Assembly (NCBI GenBank): GCA_003640385.1
Contig: RCAB01000216.1
Span: 36,159-100,158 of the forward strand
DNA: 64,000 nt
Reading direction: 5' to 3'
Source of the DNA: Setaria digitata
Taxonomy: Eukaryota; Nematoda; Chromadorea; Rhabditida; Setariidae
The notes beneath the pieces were generated by a model. It did not search any database. It was not told the DNA's origin and saw nothing but the letters and a program-made list of their open reading frames with translations. This document shows positions 1 to 13,500 of the stretch, in pieces. Position 1 is the stretch's first letter; the number at the start of each line of letters is the position of its first letter. The translations under genes were made by a program, and so were the position numbers.

Positions 1-3000
1 TCTTGCAATTATGGCGGTCAATACTTTCGTAAAAGTTAGTTTTTTACGTCCTTCCCGAAATTTTCAGTATCATTTTGGAGATAGGACTTTGCAAACGCTT
101 ACTGCTGTAGCTTCCGACTGATAGCGTAACTTAGTCGGGGATTAACCAGTTAAAAACAGATTTGTCTTTCAGTAGTTTCATCATACCCTCTTTAGTTTCA
201 ATTGATATACCAGTTCCATACTGAAGTATAGGGTAAAAGATGTTGGAACTGCCTAAAGTGTGAAAAATCCATGTAATTTTCAGTTGATTTTACCTTTTGA
301 ACAGGAAGAGTAACGCGGACCCTGGGTAAATTGTCTGGGTTGGAAATGATTTTTCATATCGTTCAAATAACTTCTGAGAAAATATTTTTTTAAGGATTGT
401 GAAGATCCGAATCCGCTGATTCGAGCACTTGCTGTGCGAACGATGGGATGTATACGAGTCGATAAAGTGAGCTTTTTCGGACGAAATGTTTTCAAAAATT
501 TTCAGATTTGTGTTAAAAAGTTGTTTGGGACATCTATCCAGTTTTTAAATCAGAAAATAACTTCAAGGAAAATTTGTCCGTATTTGCACCTTAAAATTCA
601 GATAACGGAATATTTGTGCGAACCGTTGCGTAAATGTATGAAAGATGAAGATCCATATGTTCGTAAGACTGCAGCAGTTTGTGTAGCAAAACTTCATGAT
701 ATCAACGCTTCGCTTGTAGAAGATCAAGGATTTGTCGATTTACTCAACGATTTATTGAGTGATTCCAATCCCATGGTTAATTATATCTTTGTGTTCTTAT
801 AATTGCAGTTCTAAAAATATTTATATCTTCCTTTCCAATGAAAGCTCTGATATTTCTTACCGTTGGTCAGAAGCTTTTGCCTGGATGTATAATGAGACTT
901 TTTGCATTTTAAGTTTTGAAGGAACGGTCATATAAACTAAATTATAGAATTTAGATTTGAGGCAGAGTTATTTTTTGCTTGCTTCTTTCGTTCCATCCCA
1001 AGCACCGAAAGTACTGGACTAAAGATATATTATGCACTAGCTGTCTTCAGAGAGATCCAAATTATAACAAACACTTTGAATTAATTGATCACCAGATTCA
1101 AATTCATAGATGACTGTTTCATTTATTTAGAAATCAGCAATTACTGTGCTTTACTTCACTGGTACTTTGTGCGAGTTAGTGCATAATGTTTACTTTTCTA
1201 GGGTTATTTCAGGTAGTAGCGAATGCGGTAGCAGCATTAACAGAAATCAACGAGTCACATGTTCTTATCGAGATCAACTCACAGACTGTTAATAAGTTGC
1301 TGACAGCACTAAATGAGTGTACTGAGTGGGGACAAGTATTTATTCTTGATGCTCTTTCGTCGTATCAGCCAAAAGATGAACGCGAAGCACAAAAGTTTGT
1401 TTTGAATTTGCTTCTTGTCTGAAATTTTATTGCAGAAAATTGAAGTTTTATTCTTCCTACTTAAGTTAATAATTTTTGTAAATAGATTGCTAAAAATTAA
1501 GTAGAATTAATATTTTGGAAGTTATGCTTGTTTGTGCGGATAGGTTAGAGCTTCACTTCCTGAAACTGCTATTATCTTCGTTTAGAACCACTAAAGTTGG
1601 TTCCCGTAAATCTAAAAGAAAATTATGCTCTGGCATGTTTTAGTAGTACGATAAGGCTGATAATGACTTTTTTGCAAAGTTTACGTTACAATTGATATTA
1701 TTCTATTTATCGCTTTTGTGGAGAACAACATATGGTCTTTTCAGTTTTGGTAAACAAGTCGAGTCATTTGAGTCGACCATAGGTCATTTCATCTTTGGTC
1801 TGTTGAATATTAGGTCTTCATCTGAACATTTTACTTTATCAGTGATAAATGTGCCAGGTCATTTGCTCCTCTTACATGGAGTCTGGTTTTGCTAGCCGTA
1901 TGACTCTTATTACGTCACCTTTAGGAATCATCTTTTGATAAAATATGATTTGGCTGTGTTCTTTTTTAAGAGATTATGCAGTGAAGAATGAGTTGCAGTA
2001 AAAAACAAAATAGTAATATTCACTTTTGCAGCATCTGTGAGCGTATTAGTCCTCGTTTAGCTCACGCAAATGCGGCCGTTGTCTTGTCAACGGTGAAGGT
2101 TCTTATGAAATTAGTGGAGATGTTGCCGGAAAGCTCTGAATTTATTGGGCAACTGACGAAAAAGCTTGCACCACCGATGGTCACTTTGCTTTCTGCCGAG
2201 CCTGAAATTCAATATGTTGCGCTGCGGAATATCAACCTGATAGTGCAGAAAAGGTTTGTAACCAGTACGCTATCTTCAGATTCCTCTTTTTTATAGCAAA
2301 TAGTCTAGCTAAATGAATTTCAGCCTTTCTTCGAGTTCAAATTTTTCGTTGTAGGCCGGAAATTCTGAAGCAGGAAATGAAGGTATTCTTCGTGAAATAT
2401 AATGATCCAATTTACGTGAAAATGGAAAAGCTTGATATAATGATTCGCCTTGCACAACAAAATAACATCAATCAAGTACTAAGCGAGCTGAAAGAGTAAA
2501 TTTTACCTCACTTACCGTCCGAAATTTGATATTATTCAGCGAACATTTGACAAATGATTTTGTTCAGAAGCATAGAACACAACTACTTTAATCGTAATTC
2601 AGGAAGTTTTACGTGGCTTACCTTTCGAAAACTGTGGGAAGTGTCCAAACATTTCAGTATTTGACAGGTTTTAATCGTAATCCGAAAAGTTTTTGCGGCA
2701 TGTGTTATCGTTATTAGTCCTCGTTTTGCTCACGCACATGCCATTGTATTGTCAACGGTGAAGGGTAGGAAATTAGTGAGGATGTTGGCAGAAAATTCTG
2801 AATTTACTGGGCAACTAAGGAGTTGCTTAATGTGTTATAAACTAGATTTGAATTTCATTGTGAATGGCTGTTTCTTGTAGGTTTTGTTAGTGTTTTGAAA
2901 TTTGAAGGAAAAACTGATATTTTATTACCCAAGGAAAATCAAAGTATGATGTCTTATGATGTTTGATAAAACAAATATATGACTGAAAAAAACATCAGCT

Positions 3001-6000
3001 GAAAGAAAATATTAATTATGAACGGCTATTTTTTGTAGGTTGAATCAATACAACTTATAAAATTGAGTAAATACTGCTTCTGCGATTTCCATCTACAATT
3101 TTCAATAATTTTAAATTCCTGCAGAATGGGCATGTGTTGTCACACATTTTTTGTACTTCATATTTTTGAAAATATTTGTTTGAAAAATCTGTTAAATCAT
3201 GCCAGAATTGCGCCAATTTTCATAGGTATGCAACAGAAGTGGACGTTGATTTTGTAAGGAAAGCAGTTCGTGCAATTGGTCGTTGCGCTATCAAAGTGGA
3301 GCAAAGTGCTGAAAAATGTGTTAGCACGTTGTTGGATTTAATACAAACGAAAGTAAATTATGTTGTCCAGGAAGCCGTTGTTGTTATTAAGGTATTTTAT
3401 AGATTTTCTTCCTCTCTTATTATCGGGAGATCATTTCATTTTTTTTACTATTGACACATAAAATAGAAAACTTTTTGCCAAAAATCAGGTGACTTCGAAG
3501 TGCCATTTCAAATTGCATAAGGGAAAGGGACTAGTAAGGAAGGATAATGGTTTTATGATTTAAAATCATAAATTTTCTTTTAAAGTGATTGATTTTTTAC
3601 CTTTGGGTTTCAGAAATGCCAAAAGTTGTAAATATGTGTATTCGTTTTATTAGATATTTCAGTTGAGCTTAAAATGTCTCACGCTTGCACTCTCAGTGCT
3701 GTAAACTGCCTTGTTATTTTTGTGGATTTTATTTTCTCATATATTCTTATTACCAAATCTAATTGTGATTTCATCAAAATTTAAGGGTTTCAGGATATTT
3801 TCCGCAAATATCCAAATAAATATGAAAGTATAATCTCTACGCTTTGTGAAAATCTTGATACATTGGATGAGCCGGAAGCTCGTGCATCAATGATTTGGAT
3901 AATAGGCGAATACGCAGAACGTATAGATAATGCTGATGAGCTACTAGAATCTTTTGTTGAGGGTTTTCATGATGAAAATACACAGGTAAGGATGAATGGC
4001 TTTCGAGGTTCTCTTAATCGGTTCTACAATTATCCAAAAAAAAAAAAAAGTCCTGCAATAGTCGAATTTTTTCTAGTATTTGATGAAAGAACTGTTTGCT
4101 TAAATTTACGAAGCTTTAATTCAAAAGCAAAATTGTTTCATGGATGCATACTGATTCTTCTGGTTTCAGGCAGTAACTGCTGGTAGGAGTTTAGTTCTGG
4201 CTGCAGTAAAATTAGGTCTCTAGTCGATGTTTTTTATTTTTGGGGAGTTAAATCTTTTGTTCTTTTAGGTTCAACTACAATTGCTTACGGCAGTAGTAAA
4301 GCTATTCTTGAAACGTCCAAGTGAAACTCAACAACTCGTGCAGCGAGTATTGTCGTTGGCAACTCAGGACAGTGATAATCCGGATTTGCGTGACCGCGGA
4401 TATATTTACTGGCGTTTATTAAGTGCGGACCCAGCTGCTGCGAAAGAAGTAATTTAATTTCCATTACTAGTTTAGCCTTCTAAAGAGAAAGAAAGGATAA
4501 TGTCAAAAAATAGTTTCTCAACATACAAAGTAGAAATCCACTTAAATTCTTTTAGACCTGAAATATTTGAAATGCGTCGGAAAGAGCTTTATAAATTTTT
4601 TCCATTCTTTTTTTAATCAAAGCAATGAGTATTTTAGGCTTGTCGTCGCAGGTGTTATCATCATGATTGTGCATTTACAAGATATCATTCTTCATTTTGT
4701 ACCTTTTCTGAAAGTTGAAATAGATAGTGAAATTGATAAAACAGTATGTTGAAAATCTATTCTTCAGTCCTCGTTCCTTATCCACAGTAAATTCTACACT
4801 TATTTAGGTTGTGTTGGCTGAAAAACCGCTTATTTCGGAAGAGACGGATTTGCTAGAGCCGTCCCTGCTAGATCAACTTGTTTGCCATATTGGTTCGCTA
4901 GCATCTGTTTATCATAAACCACCGTCATCTTTCGTTGATATCACGAAACATCCTCTGAGAACCGCAAATGTTACTATGGGGTTAGAATTAGATATTTTAC
5001 TTAACAAAAAGAGCTCACGTTTGTTCTTTTCTTTCACTCTGTCATTTATTGTGATCATTCTGCATAAAGTCTGAACCCTTTTGCTCTTGGCTAATTTTGG
5101 TTTTTTGAAAAAATCAGAAAAAAACATGAGATTTTTCAAGTTAAGACAGTTGTTTCTTTGGCGTTTAATTGTATTTTTTTTTTTTTTTTTTTTTTTAGCA
5201 AATATGATTACAATGAATGACAGTTAGGAGTTGCAAAAGTAACTGAACATTTCGGTAAGGAAATATTTGTAGAATAAACAATTAAACGTCCTTTAAAATC
5301 TCACTTTTAAACCGTTCCGCTCAGTCTTCTTATTATTTTTGTTTTTTTGTTTTTCTTTTCTAGAAAATAAATGTAAAGCAGCACGGATTATAATTTGTTC
5401 ATTACAAGCATAGTACAATAATCTGTTTGAAGTTGAAATCAAATCGGAATATTCTTATTTATTTGTATGGTAGCTCACATCTATTTTTTTTCGATGGATT
5501 CATTGTCTGGAAAATTCATTTATTTTAATAGTTAGAGTTGTCTATTTATTATCATTCTCGTATTTTTAATTATAGTTCCTATAATATTATTAAGTGTGCA
5601 TTTCGCTCTTCATATTTGAAACTGCATTTCATTGCAGTTCATTTCAGACGCATAATATGCAATCTTGTTTTTGTCTAGAAGTAATCGAAATTAGCTGAAA
5701 AAAGTTCCTCTGGAGTGCATAAATCGATTATTTAAAGTTCACGGTGTGTTTTATTTCCGTAATTTTCTTTCAGTTCTACATAAGAAAAAAAACATAAATG
5801 TTTCAGAACAACTCAAGTTATGACAGAAGCTGGTGATTCAGCGAATCGATCAAGCGGTGCAACGGAAACAACACAAGCACCAACAGTGATACCGTCACAG
5901 GATACATTAATCGCTAATCTTTTATCGCTTGACTTATCGGTACCAACTACTGGCGTTACTGCGCATGGTAAGAGCATATTTATGTATAACTTACCAAAAA

Positions 6001-8750
6001 AGAATTCTAGTTTAGAATTTGCTTAAATGGAGATTAGTCATTGCGCATATTTCAGAAATTTTTTCTCACAGTTATTTTTTTTTTTTACTTTTTTTTCTTT
6101 TCAACTTGAAATATAGGGATGGATTCTTACCAGCCAGCACCGATGTCTTCGGGTCTCGACGACTTGTTAGGTCTTGGATCCGATGGACTGCTTGGTGATG
6201 TTAGTGGCACAGTCTCATCACCTACAGTACCAGCTCAAATATTACCTCAGACAAATGCTGGAGTAATTTTTGGTGCTCCTCCACCTATGCCTGTCCCTCC
6301 TGCACCAGCGCCTTCTTTTGCGCAAGTTTGTTTTTATCTCCCATTCAAATAGATTCATGCTTATTTGACTGCTGCAACACAACTTTGATTTTGAGATTTC
6401 TCAAATTTTTTTTATCAATATTTCAAGTCTAACTTTCATTAGCGGATTTTAGTTGCTTGAAAAAAATAATATTTATCGTCTTTTCAGAGTACAGTTCCTT
6501 CGTCTGGCCTAGCACCTCCTGCACCAACAATTACCGCTGCTTCCAATCCATTTACCGGTTTGAGTGACCTTTTTGGTGGATCTGTAGTGGAGACACCAAT
6601 GCTTTCCGGTTCAGTAGGATATGTGGCTCCAAAAACTGTGAGTTTTCTAATTTTTCTTTCTTCAAAGTACTCTTTGAATGACATGTTTGAAATTGTTTTT
6701 CATTATTTAAACTTTTTTCTCTATTTTCAAAATCACTACTTTTCTGCGCTTGTCCGTCCATTAGTTATCCGTCAAGATTTTTATTCTTATTTCTTCTTGA
6801 ATTTCACTTCTTAAAATTTTATGTCTTTTCATATTTCAGGTTTGGTTGGAAGCTAGTAAGGGTAAGGGTACACAAATTGAAGGAACTTTCGTTCGTCGTG
6901 GTGGGCAGATTTACATGGATATGACTTTTACTAATCGCGCAATGCAGCCTTTCACTGGATTTGCTATCCAGTTTAACAAAAATTCGTAAGTGGTAGTTAA
7001 TATTCAAAAATTGTTTTAATAAAAGTAATTCATCTTGAACTGACAGTCATTTTCCTGATAGTGATTAAAATTCTTCCCTTTTTATTTTGGATTTTTGAAG
7101 CAACTCGATTAGATAAATTTCGCTTTTTTGCAAAGGCTCCATCAGTCTTTAACCTATTTTTTCGGACTCTAGAAAATGAGCTCCGAATGTATGATTAATT
7201 TGGGAATGTAAAGTTAATTGGAATCTTGAAATAGAAGACAACCGCTTGTTGGTTACTTTTAGAGTACGATAGAAATTTTATATATTTTAGGTTTGGTTTA
7301 ATTCCAGCCGAACCACTTCAGATAAGTTCACCACTTTACCCTAATCAATCAGTACAGACTCTGCTTCCATGTCGTACCAATGGTCCAGTACAGAAAATGG
7401 AACCACTTACCAATTTGCAGGTTCAACATTTGAACTATGCTTTCAAACGAATAATGAGGGGAATACTGCAAGGTGTAGAAGGATATTTCACATGGTGTTC
7501 TAGATCAAAATTTGAGTTGAATCACTGCATTTTTTTTTTTTTTTTTTTTTGCAATATTTTTATGACGAAGGAAATCATCATAGGAATCTACTTATTAACT
7601 TATGAGAAGAAAGAAGGTAGGAATAATTTTCGACGTTAATAATATTTGCATTTGCATATATTTCTTATTGATTTTGATATATCTAATTATTTTTACGTTG
7701 TTTGTTTTCACCGTTCTTTTTTTTTCGATGTAAGTTGGATTAAAGTAAGCGGACCTTTTATGATAATCTACAGATCAATACTGAGATCCATGCTGCTTGC
7801 GGTTATATAAACATCAGTAGATGTGTTACACTGAATATCTGAGAAACGTATTAGCCTCATCAAATGCATTTCGCCTGCATTTGTTTTACTTCAGGTGGCT
7901 GTAAAAAATGATGTTGGTGTGTTTTATTTTGCTATCATCGTACCACTGAACATGTATTTTGACGAAAGTGGTCAGATGGATAAACGAGATTTTCTACAAA
8001 TGTGGAAAGAAATACCGGAACAAAATGAAGTGCAGTTTACTATCAACAATGTCAAAGGTCTTAGCGCAGGTTTGTTGACATTTATCTTTTGTGTTTTCAT
8101 CTAAACAAATCAGTAATTGCATATGAATAAATTGGAAATACTGATGCAGTTTCAGCCGTTGTGTATGAAAAATGTCCATGAGGGTCAGGCACTTCAGTTC
8201 ACTAATTCTAGGCTTTGAAAAGCTTTCGGTTTACTCACTCGCTTTTTGTAGCATTGATGGAGATTGCTCTAATGTGTCCTGCAAAAGGGAAGACTAATTA
8301 CTAACTTGTAATCTGATCAGGTTGCAGTCAGATGCACTCAGGGACTTTTCTTAGTTCATTGCAAAATCTATTTTTCCTTTCACTGCAGATGACATATGTA
8401 CCAAGCTCCAACAAAATAATGTATTCACTGTGGCTCGTCGCAATGTAGAAGGTCAAGAATTACTTTATCATTCGATCAAGTACACCAATCAGATTTACGT
8501 ATTATCGGAGCTTAAAATGCAAGAAGTGTCACAACCTCTTACGGTGAATGCTTTTCTCTGAGTGCGATTTGCGTTAATATTGCTGTGACGGTCAGGTGGA
8601 TCTCCTATACAAAATCAGTTAGGTTGCTGACGATGCTTATGTACTTTTGGGAGACCTTGATTTATTTCATTTCAGTTATCTTTGAAGTCGCGTCATACTG
8701 CAGCAACAGCAAGCATGAATGAGATGTATCAACTGATTATTTCCTGTTGA
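1..8750 (+). CDS. apb-1: AP-1/AP-2 adaptor complex subunit beta (beta-adaptin), 5'-truncated by window edge
   Basis: Large beta subunit of the clathrin adaptor that links clathrin to cargo at the plasma membrane and trans-Golgi. Exons: 1-34, 395-466, 602-775, 1213-1394, 2032-2253, 2355-2495, 3226-3391, 3794-3985, 4269-4448, 4808-4980, 5807-5967, 6117-6325, 6488-6637, 6840-6985, 7291-7420, 7895-8069, 8389-8543, 8676-8750 (stop TGA). All join in phase, giving about 911 visible residues; roughly 85 N-terminal residues are missing to the left. The helical trunk is near identical to animal beta-adaptins (for example [18 protein letters not shown] and [12 protein letters not shown]). Exons 11-13 form a Pro/Ser-rich hinge longer than the human one, with the clathrin box LLSLDL in exon 11. 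Exons 14-18 form the ear ([10 protein letters not shown] through the C-terminal LIISC). C. elegans has a single beta subunit serving both AP-1 and AP-2, and this sequence does not decide between them. The exon 10/11 junction in the hinge is the least certain. Confidence 0.95.
2701..2822 (+). pseudogene. Decayed duplicate of beta-adaptin exon 5 inside intron 6
   Basis: This intronic stretch aligns to the first part of exon 5 (2034-2154): both share ttagtcctcgtt, then ctcacgca, gtcaacggtgaag, gaaattagtg and tctgaattta in order. The copy keeps an open frame through the matching part, with a 3-base in-frame loss near 2764, but it lacks the exon's 3' half and has no convincing acceptor or donor. 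It is therefore read as a partial exon duplication that is no longer spliced in. Confidence 0.75.
5174..5196 (+). repeat. Poly-T run in beta-adaptin intron 10
   Basis: An uninterrupted run of 23 T bases lies in the intron between exons 10 and 11. A similar run of about 21 T lies at 7530-7550 in intron 15. Such homopolymers are prone to length errors. Confidence 0.9.
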
Positions 8751-10547
8751 TGTGATGTAAGAAAAAATACATCATAATAATGTACGTTTCAAACAAATGG
8801 CTGGACAACTTCTTGGTAATGCACATATCTTTCATGGGTAGTTACGTCCGGAATACCATTTTGGCATCATTTTGCTTTAAGTAAATGTTTCTTCCATGAT
8901 AAGTTATGGTGAGCTATCTTTTATAAAAAAAGAAAAAAAATTAAGGTATTCTTTCTTTTTGTTTTGCTTATTTTTCTTTTGTTTAAGAATATCGGTTACT
9001 AAGTATTTATTATTGTACTTCCTGTCTCATTCCATTTATTGCATTCCCCAATGTATGAGCTCTAATATTTTTCTTACTCGCACTATCGCCGCCCTTGATT
9101 TGAAATAAATATTATCTGAGGTTTCACGTTATCTGTTGGTTTTCGTAAACTCAAGTATATATTGTGGATGGATGCACGCTGACAAAAATGCATATTAATT
9201 TTGAATGGACACAGTAGTAAATATCGGGATCATTTCAAGGTTGCTGAACTAAGAGCATTATGGTTTCACATTGTAAAGGAGTCTGACTGTTAAAATTTCA
9301 TAGATTTGGAAGAAATTAATTGAGCCGTATACAAATTGATGCGGTTGTATTCTTATCGTGATAGCTGTGTTTCATAGGTTGGATCTGTAGATGAATAAGA
9401 TCCATAGCAGTAGGAATCCTCGTTGAAAATTTTTAATGGTTTTAACTTTGGATTTACTCATGTAAACTACCCGACCAATTCGCTTAGTACATGTTTTGAC
9501 ACTATTCCTAAATACTGGACTGTATGCTATTACTATTACTATAACTATCGTTATTCAGTGATTGGAAGAAGTAGGATGCAGTTTCGACATAATCACATCT
9601 TGTAGTAAGCGTTTTCCATTCAGAACTGAATTGGACTGAAGGGATCTTTCGTACCACAGGCGCAACAATACATTTATTAGTTTCTAGGAAGTAACCGCCT
9701 TTTTCTTACTAAAATTAACAGGATGTACGAAATTTTGATGGTGCGAACACAGATCTCGCGTACACCTCAGCAGTAGAATTCTGTAAGATAATTGCAGAGC
9801 AAGCAAACATCGGCTAGTCCACAGTTGATTAACAGTACTTTGTCAACTAGCAAAGTTGAATCATTTGTAAGAAACTAAAGTTTATCTATAATATCCGATG
9901 CATAGCATGCTTTGATTCTACCCTACACAATACGCGGATAATGGTTAATCGGAATCGGACATTATAGATAGGTAACAATGCTGAAACAACAAATGACAGG
10001 AAAAGAATAGAAGATGTAGGCAGAAGGTGCTAGAATGAAATTTTCATGCAGTAATCGAAAAGTGAAAAACAAAGGAATTCTATATGATTCTGATGTATCA
10101 CAGTAAACAGGAAAATAAATCAGAAGGCAAGAATGAAACATTTACAAGGAAACGAAGGCATGAAAGAAGAAAGGTAAGTTGAACAAGATATTTGTTCACT
10201 TATGTTGTATGCTCACGTCTATCAACTTAGATGAATGTTAAAGATATCATTTATGAATTTGTTTCTTCAACAAATACAAGTGCTTATTCTTTGATTATAG
10301 TTGCGTTCTACACGCTAATTTCAGCCTAATGTGAATTAAGTAACACATGGCTGTGAAATATTTAATTAGAGATTTCTTTTCGAAAAAAACATTTCTAAAA
10401 TCTGATTGCAGGAATGAGTGCTGCTGACAACTTTTTCTTTCAATTAAAAATTTTGTAAAGTTCATGAAATTTCGGAGAATATTTTAAAGGAGAAGCAAAA
10501 ATTTTGAAGAATTTACATGAGCTACGATGAAAAATCCATCGATATTT
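8751..10547. other. Convergent intergenic gap between beta-adaptin and the PTB gene
   Basis: This stretch separates the 3' ends of two convergent genes and should hold both 3' UTRs. No reading frame of recognisable content was seen on either strand. The only signal noted is an AATAAA at 9104-9109 that could serve the plus-strand gene. Confidence 0.6.
9104..9109 (+). terminator. Candidate polyadenylation signal AATAAA for beta-adaptin
   Basis: A canonical AATAAA hexamer lies about 350 bases after the beta-adaptin stop at 8750. It is the first clear hexamer seen on this strand after the stop, but the hexamer is common in AT-rich DNA, so the assignment is tentative. Confidence 0.35.
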
Positions 10548-13500
10548 TCAATAAATGACAGCGGTAGTACGCTGTTGTTGTTGTTGCTTATTATTATTAG
10601 TATTATTACTAATATGCATTTCACTAAATGTAGTGTCATAATCGGCAGGTGGCGTCTCAGGCCTTCCTACAATATTAAGTGTTTCTCGTACGATTGTCCC
10701 CATACCTGTTGTTGTACCATGATGATGATTATTACTAGTGGCCATCGAATGATTGTGATTATTCGCAACAACGGTTGTTGCTATTGGCATTGATCGTGCT
10801 GTTGCCGAAAACGCCTATAAAATTTTTCATTTTCTAGAATATTATATAAAGTATTTCTTCCAATTTGAACATTCAAACTTCTACGTCATTAATATGATGC
10901 CAATTAAGTGAATAATTGCGGATAAGATAGAGGTAGAGACTGTATTGTTTTACTCATCCTTTTTATTTGTTTTCCTTCTTCATCTTTAAAATAGTTACGC
11001 ATTTGTTATTGCATTCTTTATAATTTTTTTCTCGCGCATTTGAGCAGTAACATATTATAGTATTGATAATACTGGGAAACAGACAGCCGATTATTTGTAA
11101 TAAGGTAATAAAGGATTTGTGCATAGATATATTGAAATAATCATTAGTATTTTGACCTTTGAGGTATTCGAACTGGCTAAATGATTATTCATTTGTACTT
11201 TAGTCAGGTTTCTCTTAAACTGTTTACAATTTTCAAAATTACTCGAAAAGCTAGCATAATCATTTTAATGCAGCTGAGAGTTAGACTAATTAGCTCTCTT
11301 CAATAGACAGACATATCGGTCATTTCAAGTTACTGTAAAAACTTCAACCTTCTCATTTAAATGTGGTTTTCGATATATACTTGCTTCATAAGAATCCCAA
11401 AATTGCGATGAATCGTCGTTTTCAGATGTAGCTGCCATGCGCCTCGAGCTTGTTTGAGACTCAGCGCCAGCTGATCCCTGCAATTTCATATTCCAAATCA
11501 AGAAGACGACTAATTTTTCCACTTAAACTTCCGATTCATAGTTGGGGGATGGGACAAAAATTGGNATTTTTCATTTTTCCATTTTTTTTCCACTTAAATT
11601 TTTTCACTTAAACTAATTTTTCTAATTTTTTTAATTAATTTTTCCACTTAAACTTCCGATTCATAGTTGGGGGATGGGACAAAAATTGGTTTTTAGAGTT
11701 TGGCTTCATTGGCAGTTATTAATGAAATCGTGCAGAATTTCCACCATTCAATGACCTAGATTACAGAAGTTACTCTAGCTGTTGATTTCAACTGCGATTT
11801 TCACCATCTAACCTTGTTGTTATGCTGTGAACTCCTTTGTCTTTTTAAAGAATCATAATACGCATCATACTGATCTGTTAAATAATTTCCCGGTTGATAA
11901 CTGGCTTGCGGCGGCATATAGGGTGCATTTCCTGGCAAATAAATAGGCTCCTCGTAAGCCGGTCTCCTTGGCAACGTACCATAGACCGATTCAGGACCTG
12001 TAATGATCGGTCCATCCGGTGGCGTTCGTGGACGTCCCATAGGAGGTGGCATTGGTCCGTACGGAGACACAAATCGTGGCGGTAGTACTCCAAAATGTGG
12101 TGGCGCAAGAGGATAGAGACCGGGCGGTAAATGTGGTGGCATTCCTGAAATCATGGCAGTGGTAGTGGAAGCTGTATGATAATGTTGCTCCTCAGTTAAT
12201 CGCATCATCCAACTGACAATCTGTGAAGATACTAACCAAAGTTTGGTGGAGGTGCTCCGATCACTGGCATGACACGATGCAAGGGTGGTAGCAAATGCGG
12301 AGGTGGTGGCGATGGTGGCGGAAATGGCACAAATAAGGGTGGTCGCATTAATGGATGTGTTGACATCATGTGTGGTAATGGTAGTGATCCACCACGAAAG
12401 TGCGGTGGAAACATACCTGGATACATGCCTGAATACGATTGGTATACAACACACCTGCCGCTGTTAACAGCTAATATGAATAGTTATTACTAATGCTTAA
12501 AAATAGAGAATGTTGAACTTCTCTAATATATATCATAAATTTCGGTTAGAATTTTCATATATTATTTCTTAATTTAATTAAAATGATTAAGTCTGCTTGG
12601 ATTGGACTGAATTTATTTTCATGTTAGGGGAGTTTAGATTTAGAATAATGGACAAATTTCATCTAAACAAATGCATCTTCCTTGTACGGTCCGTTCATCT
12701 CAAGTCTCCGGCACTTGAAATATTTACACAGTTCATAAAATCTTCAAATACTTGTTAAATTTTTCAGTATAATAATCAGTTACATACCAGGACACGGCGC
12801 TTCACCACTGCCATCACCGATGCCCCCACTACCACATACCACGTCAATATCGCTACCCGCTCGTCGTGAAAATGAATCGATACCATTTGTATAGAGTACC
12901 AAAGCTTGATCACCTGAAATCCATTCAGCGTATTCTGGACGGTTCAATTTGAAAAGGAGTATAGAAGTAACACTAATTAATCATTTTCATCTAAATTGTT
13001 CGATTAATTTTTAAGGGAAGAAAATGTGAAAATATAGACAAGATTAGTTAAGAAGTCGAACCAAACAGAAATTTGAAAACTTTTAATTTATTGGCTTCGT
13101 AATGAGCTCTTTTGAGTAATTTATCTTACTGTCGAACATTTTCTCCTGTTACAACTGTAGGACAGATCAAATGTCTAAAAACAGTAATTCTTACCCTTAT
13201 GAAACTAATAAATTATACTTTGATAATATTCTTCCCATCACTGATAATAATCTCGCCTTTTCTCTCATTCCTCTTCCCCTCTCTCTCTCCCGTATAATTT
13301 TCAAAACGATCGGTTTTACGACCTGAGATACTGCATGAATGTAATTTTTGAGTTCAACGGCGTATTATTACACATCCCGCAATTCGCTGGTTACTAATAT
13401 AATTGGACCGGTGTGAAATGATTGACATTATTATGTAGAGAATGTATAGAAGGCTTTATCAACTCAAATATGGCTTATATCTGGTTAACAATTTTGGCTA

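Noticed and set aside
12269..12493. Gly-rich plus-strand ORFs
   Set aside because: They are antisense shadows of the proline-rich PTB-gene exons.
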